In this document: positions 59,764 to 64,000 of the stretch, one piece after another
Numbering within the stretch: the stretch's first letter is position 1
Layout of the letters: each line of letters begins with the position of its first letter
Origin: Aphelenchoides besseyi
Taxonomy: Eukaryota; Nematoda; Chromadorea; Rhabditida; Aphelenchoididae
Assembly: GCA_024699855.1 (NCBI GenBank)
Contig: JAMPIQ010000002.1
Coordinates: 10,044,001 to 10,108,000 of the forward strand
Direction: 5' to 3'
DNA: 64,000 nt
Translations under genes and position numbers: made by a program
The notes under the pieces: model-generated
Told to the model about the DNA's origin: nothing
The model's database searches: none
The model's input: only the letters and a program-made list of their open reading frames with translations

Positions 59764-62700
59764 ATGTTAAATAAACGTATGAACTTTGACAAACCCAACA
59801 AATTTTTTCGTCCGCGCCTCGTCAAAATTCGCACCTGTCGCTCGAGTTGCCTCGGTCTTCGTATCGTGGCTGAACGAGTGCCGTTTTGGCCGACATTGCT
59901 TCAATTTACGGTCTGCTTTCAGCAGTTCTCGTCAAGTGAACCGCGTCGAGAGACGCCCGTTTATTCCGGTGACGGTCAGTCGGAGCGTGACATAGCATCG
60001 CGCACTTCCATTTCATCGATTTGTCTTCTCGACCTTTCGCGTGTGCCGGTGCATCAACTCGCCAATAACTCTGCACGAGCAGGGTCCAATACCTCGGGAT
60101 TAAGTTTACCTCCAGTTCGCTCAACAACTGGTCGAGACGATCATCTGCGTTTATTAACTGACACAAATAGCGCCAATTATGTTCCACTGCTGAAACGCTC
60201 GAAGCACAGTCGTGATCTGTTTGAGGATTCCGAATACACGAACATCCTTCCAACTTCGACTTTAACCGATCGTGTGGAGTATTCGAGTGCGTGTTCCACG
60301 GGAATCTCCACTTCTGCGTGTTTGCCACAATCACATCGAGTTGAGAATTACAGTCGACCTTCGTTGCAGTGTACATCCACGAACAGTAGACACAATACTG
60401 TGCAAGCAGTTGGGTTGACCCGAACAGCAATCTCGGATGTGCGCGAGCCCGCGAATCGCGCAACATCGAGTCCGATTGGCCAACAATCGGACGCGCTGAA
60501 TTGCCGTAAGTCTTCGTTTCTATTTCACTTCCGACCATCAACATTCTTTGACTAATAATCGATTTCTAGTGCGAAACTGCAGGCCAACCGAACGGAGTGT
60601 TTTAATCGGCAAGGAAAACATTCCGCCGCGGTCCATGCCCGATTCGGCACCCGAAGGGAAGGTCGACCTCGAACAGCTGTTAAAGTCGGAAACCGCTCGT
60701 GCCTCATTCCAGGTGGGTTGCTTGGAAATTCGGTTTTTGGGATTATGGAAAATTTACGACTTTAATCGTCTACAAATTGATTATTCTTATGAAATGACTA
60801 TAACACAACTTGTGGTCAGTTTGATGCCATTGATTTCAGAGTTTTTTGCAACAACAGTTCTGCATTGAGAATCTGAATTTTTATTTGGCGGTGGAGGAGT
60901 ACAAGCTTTTAACCAGCGAGCAGGTAAACGATCATTTGAACTATTGATGGTCATCTTTTGTTATGTATTCAGCAACGGCGTCAACTTGGACGACAGATCT
61001 ATGAACGACATTTTACGCCGAACAGCATCGAGCCGGTCAACATCGACAATGCCACTTGTAAAGGAATCATGGAGTCAATTCAGACCGAAAACTACTCTCA
61101 GGACATGTACAATTTGGCCCAATATCAAGTAAAAAAACAACCAAATTACAAAGTTCAATCTCGATCTTTAGATTTATCACTTGTTGAAATATGATTGTTG
61201 GCCGCGATATCTCAGTTCCGGTGGTAAAGCTCCATCAGCCAGCGAAATTCTTGCCGATTCGAAAAAGGGTACGAGCAGATTAAGATCGTTAGTCAAAGCC
61301 ATTCGTCGTTAATTGTGCATCTTTTACTTTCATTATCTTCTTTCTCATAATTTCAAAATTGTAAATTCATCTCTTGCATCATCAACGCAAACGAAGTTCT
61401 CGACTTGATTCTTCTTTCTGCTAGAAGTCTCTAGTTTCGAAGGTATAGTGAGTGAAACGGTTTATGGCTCGCCATTTTGCTCATGCGAGAAGAACATTCC
61501 AAATATCAGGTTCGAATTATTCGTTGATTGTTCAGGGGCGGCAAAACATGGGCGTGGCAACTAAGCTATATGTTTCTAACCAACATTCGAAAGTTTAACT
61601 GATTTTCGATTGATATTTCCCGAACTTCTCCGATCAGTTTGCCTCGTCCCGTCTTGTCGTTTCAACAGCAAAATCGTCGATTGTTTGTTCTAACAAGCTT
61701 CCATTCACATTTTCCTATTCTACATGTTGATTAATTGTTCTAGACTAATACTTACATACACTTGTTTCAGACAAAGGAAATGGCTCGGGAGCTTCAACTG
61801 CTCGTTCGACCAATTCCGCGCAGTTAAATACGGTAAGAGGAAACGATTCGGCTATTTGACGGATTACTTATCCTGTTACAGAGTAGTGAAAAACGAGAAA
61901 AACGAAAATCCTTTTTTCGATTTCTTCGACGAAACAACAAAGAACCAAGTCAAGACAACTCGTCAACTGCGACTTGTTCCGCAACTCCTAACAAACCTGA
62001 ACCTGGTCCCAGTGGAAGTGGCGTTTACACGGAACCATACGCTGGTTCTGTTGGCGATTTGAATTTGAGCTTGTCGCCGGCAACAACAAAACGGCGAATG
62101 ACACGCGAACGTTCGGTTCCGTCGCGTTCTTCCACAACTCCGGCCACGGAAATGCTCGATAACGAGGACGAAGATTCGGATTCACGGTCTCCATCTTTGC
62201 ACCGAAAAACACGCGCCATGAGTTCGAGAGAATCGAACAACATTTCTGATCTTCCCAGTTCACCAGTTCAGACTTCTGCCACTAGTCCAACCACAACCGC
62301 ACGTCTTACTGCCACATCAACTCACTCCTCATCAACTCAAAAAAGATTGTCTAATCAAGTCCTCACTTCGAATAAAGCAACGGGTAGCGCAACAACCCCG
62401 TGTAGTCCAACCGCCAGTCGAACAAAATATGCCACCGGTACAACATCTTCAATCGATGTTCCCGATTTGACAGTCCATTCGTCTACTGTGGACACTTCGA
62501 TTCTGCACGACGAAAAAGAGGTTAGCGACGTTTTGCATTACGGGTCGACATTACAAGGCCAGAATTTAAGGTTCATAGTGTTTTAAAGCTACGCATAAAA
62601 TGCTTTTTTGAGTTAAAAACCATTAGATTTTTGTTAAAACTTAGTTTTTATGTGATCCTGTTTTAACACTTTGGAATTTAATGGCCAGTGTTTTGTTTGA

Positions 62701-62990
62701 CACCGCTTGCAAGCTTCACGAGCTTTACCGAGAATGATGTAAGATTTCAGCGGTTCTTGCGCTCTTCCGCCGCTGTGATGCAACAATTGGATCGTCTGAA
62801 GGCGAGCGGCAATGAAACCAATCACGCGACTACGGATGTAGGCACAATGAACATGCGATGTAGCGAAACAACATCTCGCCTACCACCGCTATTCACGTCG
62901 GCAGTGGGCAGTGGTAAAGAGACAATCCCACCGTCGGATAACATTGAACCGACCGCCGGTTTACAGTGGCAAAAAGCGGATTACGTTTAG
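59764..62990 (+). CDS. RGS12/RGS14-like regulator of G-protein signalling
   Basis: GTPase-activating protein for G-alpha subunits. A long Ser/Thr-rich N-terminal exon (59764-60506, start uncertain) is followed by LRNCRPTERSVLIGKENIPP. The RGS domain is spread over four exons: VDLEQLLKSETARASFQ, SFLQQQFCIENLNFYLAVEE, RQIYERHFTPNSIEPVNIDN and IYHLLKYDCWPRYLSSGG. The PVNID and LLKYD blocks are those of the R12 subfamily (RGS10/12/14). After a 500-base intron come KREKRKSFFRFLRRNN and a Ser/Thr-rich C-terminus (SVPSRSSTTPATEMLDNEDE). The last exon (RFLRSSAAVMQQLDRLK) stops at 62990. No PDZ, PTB or clear GoLoco motif is visible, so it is shorter than RGS12. The acceptor before the last exon is ambiguous (AG near 62734 or 62742). 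Confidence 0.82.
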
Positions 62991-63540
62991 TTAACCGATC
63001 TCGAACCACCCACGAGTATCTCGTTTGTTAAGTTTCCCAATTGTTCCTTGCATTTGATCTCAACGTCGATTTCTGTTGTTTCTACGAAAAATTAATTGGT
63101 CGAAAGCAATAGTGTCGAAATTCAAACTATGAACAGCTTTAAGTCTCGAATGTTGCAAATTTTTATAAAGATCTCCGTCTAATTTGTTCCTTTAAAACTT
63201 CTTTCATTCACCCTTTGAGTTAAACCCCGACGTTAAAGGTTTTTGTCTCGTAGAAACCGCGTATTGATGCGAGGTATCGCAGTTTATTTGCCGCCATCCA
63301 TCTTGTTGCCAAATCTGTTCTTCTGTTGAAGACGTTTCGACACGAGCAAGGTCTGCGAAATGCGGACAGACGCGTCGAAGACATTCGTTTGCCCAACTCA
63401 CTTGTTTTGCCAACTCGTCTACGTCTGATACCTGGTGTTCATTCTTCGAGTTTATATTACATTCGTTTCTTTGAATAAATTACAAATCGATGTTCACCTT
63501 CAAACTTGTTCGAGTACAAAACGGTAAAGAACAGAAGGAA
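62991..63540. other. Convergent 3' interval
   Basis: Between the RGS stop and the stop of the minus-strand kinase-like gene. No gene or motif seen apart from likely 3' UTRs. Confidence 0.5.
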
Positions 63541-64000
63541 TCATGTTTGTATTTCACGCATCGCTTCGATCGTGTCTTCAAAGAAGCAGCGCGCACGATC
63601 CAACAGTTCGTTTTGGAGATCGACATTCAACGGCTCGCCAACCACACAGTTCATTTTGAAGTAAAGTGGAGTACCGAATCCGGTAAGAGCTGAAACGTAC
63701 GGCAAACTGACTTGGTAGAGTCGAGTTAACTGGAAAACTCCAAATGAACAGAATCAAAGAAGAGACGAACCTGCTCGAAAGTAAATGGCGTCGATTTGCC
63801 CATCAAACTTTGAACATTATCATAATAAAGTCTCAACAGTCGATCGGTATTCTGCCGACGATATTTTGCTGAAGTGTTCAAAGACAATGATCGAGCTACG
63901 TCTACACAGGGATTCCCAGAAATACACATTTGCCTACGCGGACTATAGAATATCAATCAGATTGCTTACCAATCGATAACTGCTGTCAATTTATCTGTCG
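63541..64000 (-). CDS. CHK kinase-like (EcKinase/DUF1679) protein, C-terminal part
   Basis: The gene runs off the right edge; its 5' part is outside the window. The exon at 63967-63772 reads CISGNPCVDVARSLSLNTSA, KYRRQNTDRLLRLYYDNVQS and LMGKSTPFTFEQ, matching the end of the APH/choline-kinase-like fold (GNPavDlAR, then RR...LLrlYY). A 41-base intron (63731-63771, GTTCGTC...TTCCAG) leads to the last exon: LTRLYQVSLPYVSALTGFGT, PLYFKMNCVVGEPLNVDLQN and ELLDRARCFFEDTIEAM, ending at TGA 63541. Where family members have DWQ before this point, the codons here read as Cys-Pro-Arg-Arg-Gln, so the acceptor near 63967 may be misplaced. These proteins are predicted small-molecule kinases; the substrate is unknown. 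Confidence 0.72.

Noticed and set aside
59906..60544. 212-codon minus-strand open frame
   Set aside because: Lies entirely opposite the first RGS exon; a shadow of a GC-richer coding exon, with no motif of its own.

Overview
This window is nuclear DNA of a small animal, most probably a nematode. Almost every gene is cut by very short introns (about 34 to 65 bases, GT...AG, often ending in TTTCAG or TTTTAG). The set includes a MOLO-1-like levamisole-receptor modulator, a secreted tyrosinase with two C-terminal ShKT domains, Kunitz plus lustrin-type cysteine-rich modules and a nematode-type CHK/DUF1679 kinase-like gene. All exon models here were built by hand from splice sites, reading phase and remembered protein families; nothing was searched.

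Layout. 0.1-3.0 kb (+) CTF18-type clamp loader; 3.8-5.3 kb (-) biogenic amine GPCR; 5.3-9.6 kb no recognisable gene; 9.6-9.85 kb (+) a 64-residue protein with a mitochondrial-style N-terminus; 10.3-15.8 kb (-) DHX34 helicase, whose 1.8 kb intron holds a complete MOLO-1-like gene on the other strand; 16.2-18.1 kb (-) tweety-type anion channel; 20.8-21.3 kb (+) small secreted protein; 21.4-23.0 kb (-) MFSD10-type transporter; 24.2-24.9 kb (+) V-ATPase proteolipid c; 28.4-30.6 kb (+) NT5C2-type 5'-nucleotidase; 31.0-33.1 kb (-) secreted MAM-like matrix protein; 33.8-34.4 kb (+) tentative two-exon gene; 35.1-36.8 kb (-) BMP-type receptor-regulated SMAD; 37.9-41.2 kb (-) TNNI3K-like ankyrin-repeat kinase; 44.2-46.7 kb (+) tyrosinase; 47.7-48.5 kb (+) minimal matrix metalloproteinase; 48.8-55.6 kb a disturbed block with decayed Kunitz/lustrin modules, an unrecognised four-exon gene, an internally deleted Tc1-like element, a C2H2 exon and a decayed mariner-like transposase; 59.8-63.0 kb (+) RGS12/14-like protein; 63.5 kb to the window edge (-) CHK kinase-like gene.

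The genes do not form one pathway. They mix housekeeping functions (clamp loading, V-ATPase, nucleotide metabolism, RNA surveillance), signalling (aminergic GPCR, RGS, SMAD, TNNI3K) and secreted cuticle or matrix functions (tyrosinase, MMP, Kunitz/lustrin, MAM). I saw no CRISPR array, tRNA, rRNA or bacterial-style operon. The most unusual points are the nested antisense MOLO-1-like gene with a GC-AG intron, a second GC-AG intron in the proteolipid gene, a metalloproteinase with no cysteine at all, a SMAD tail ending TSVS, and the eroded Kunitz/lustrin region beside two DNA transposons.
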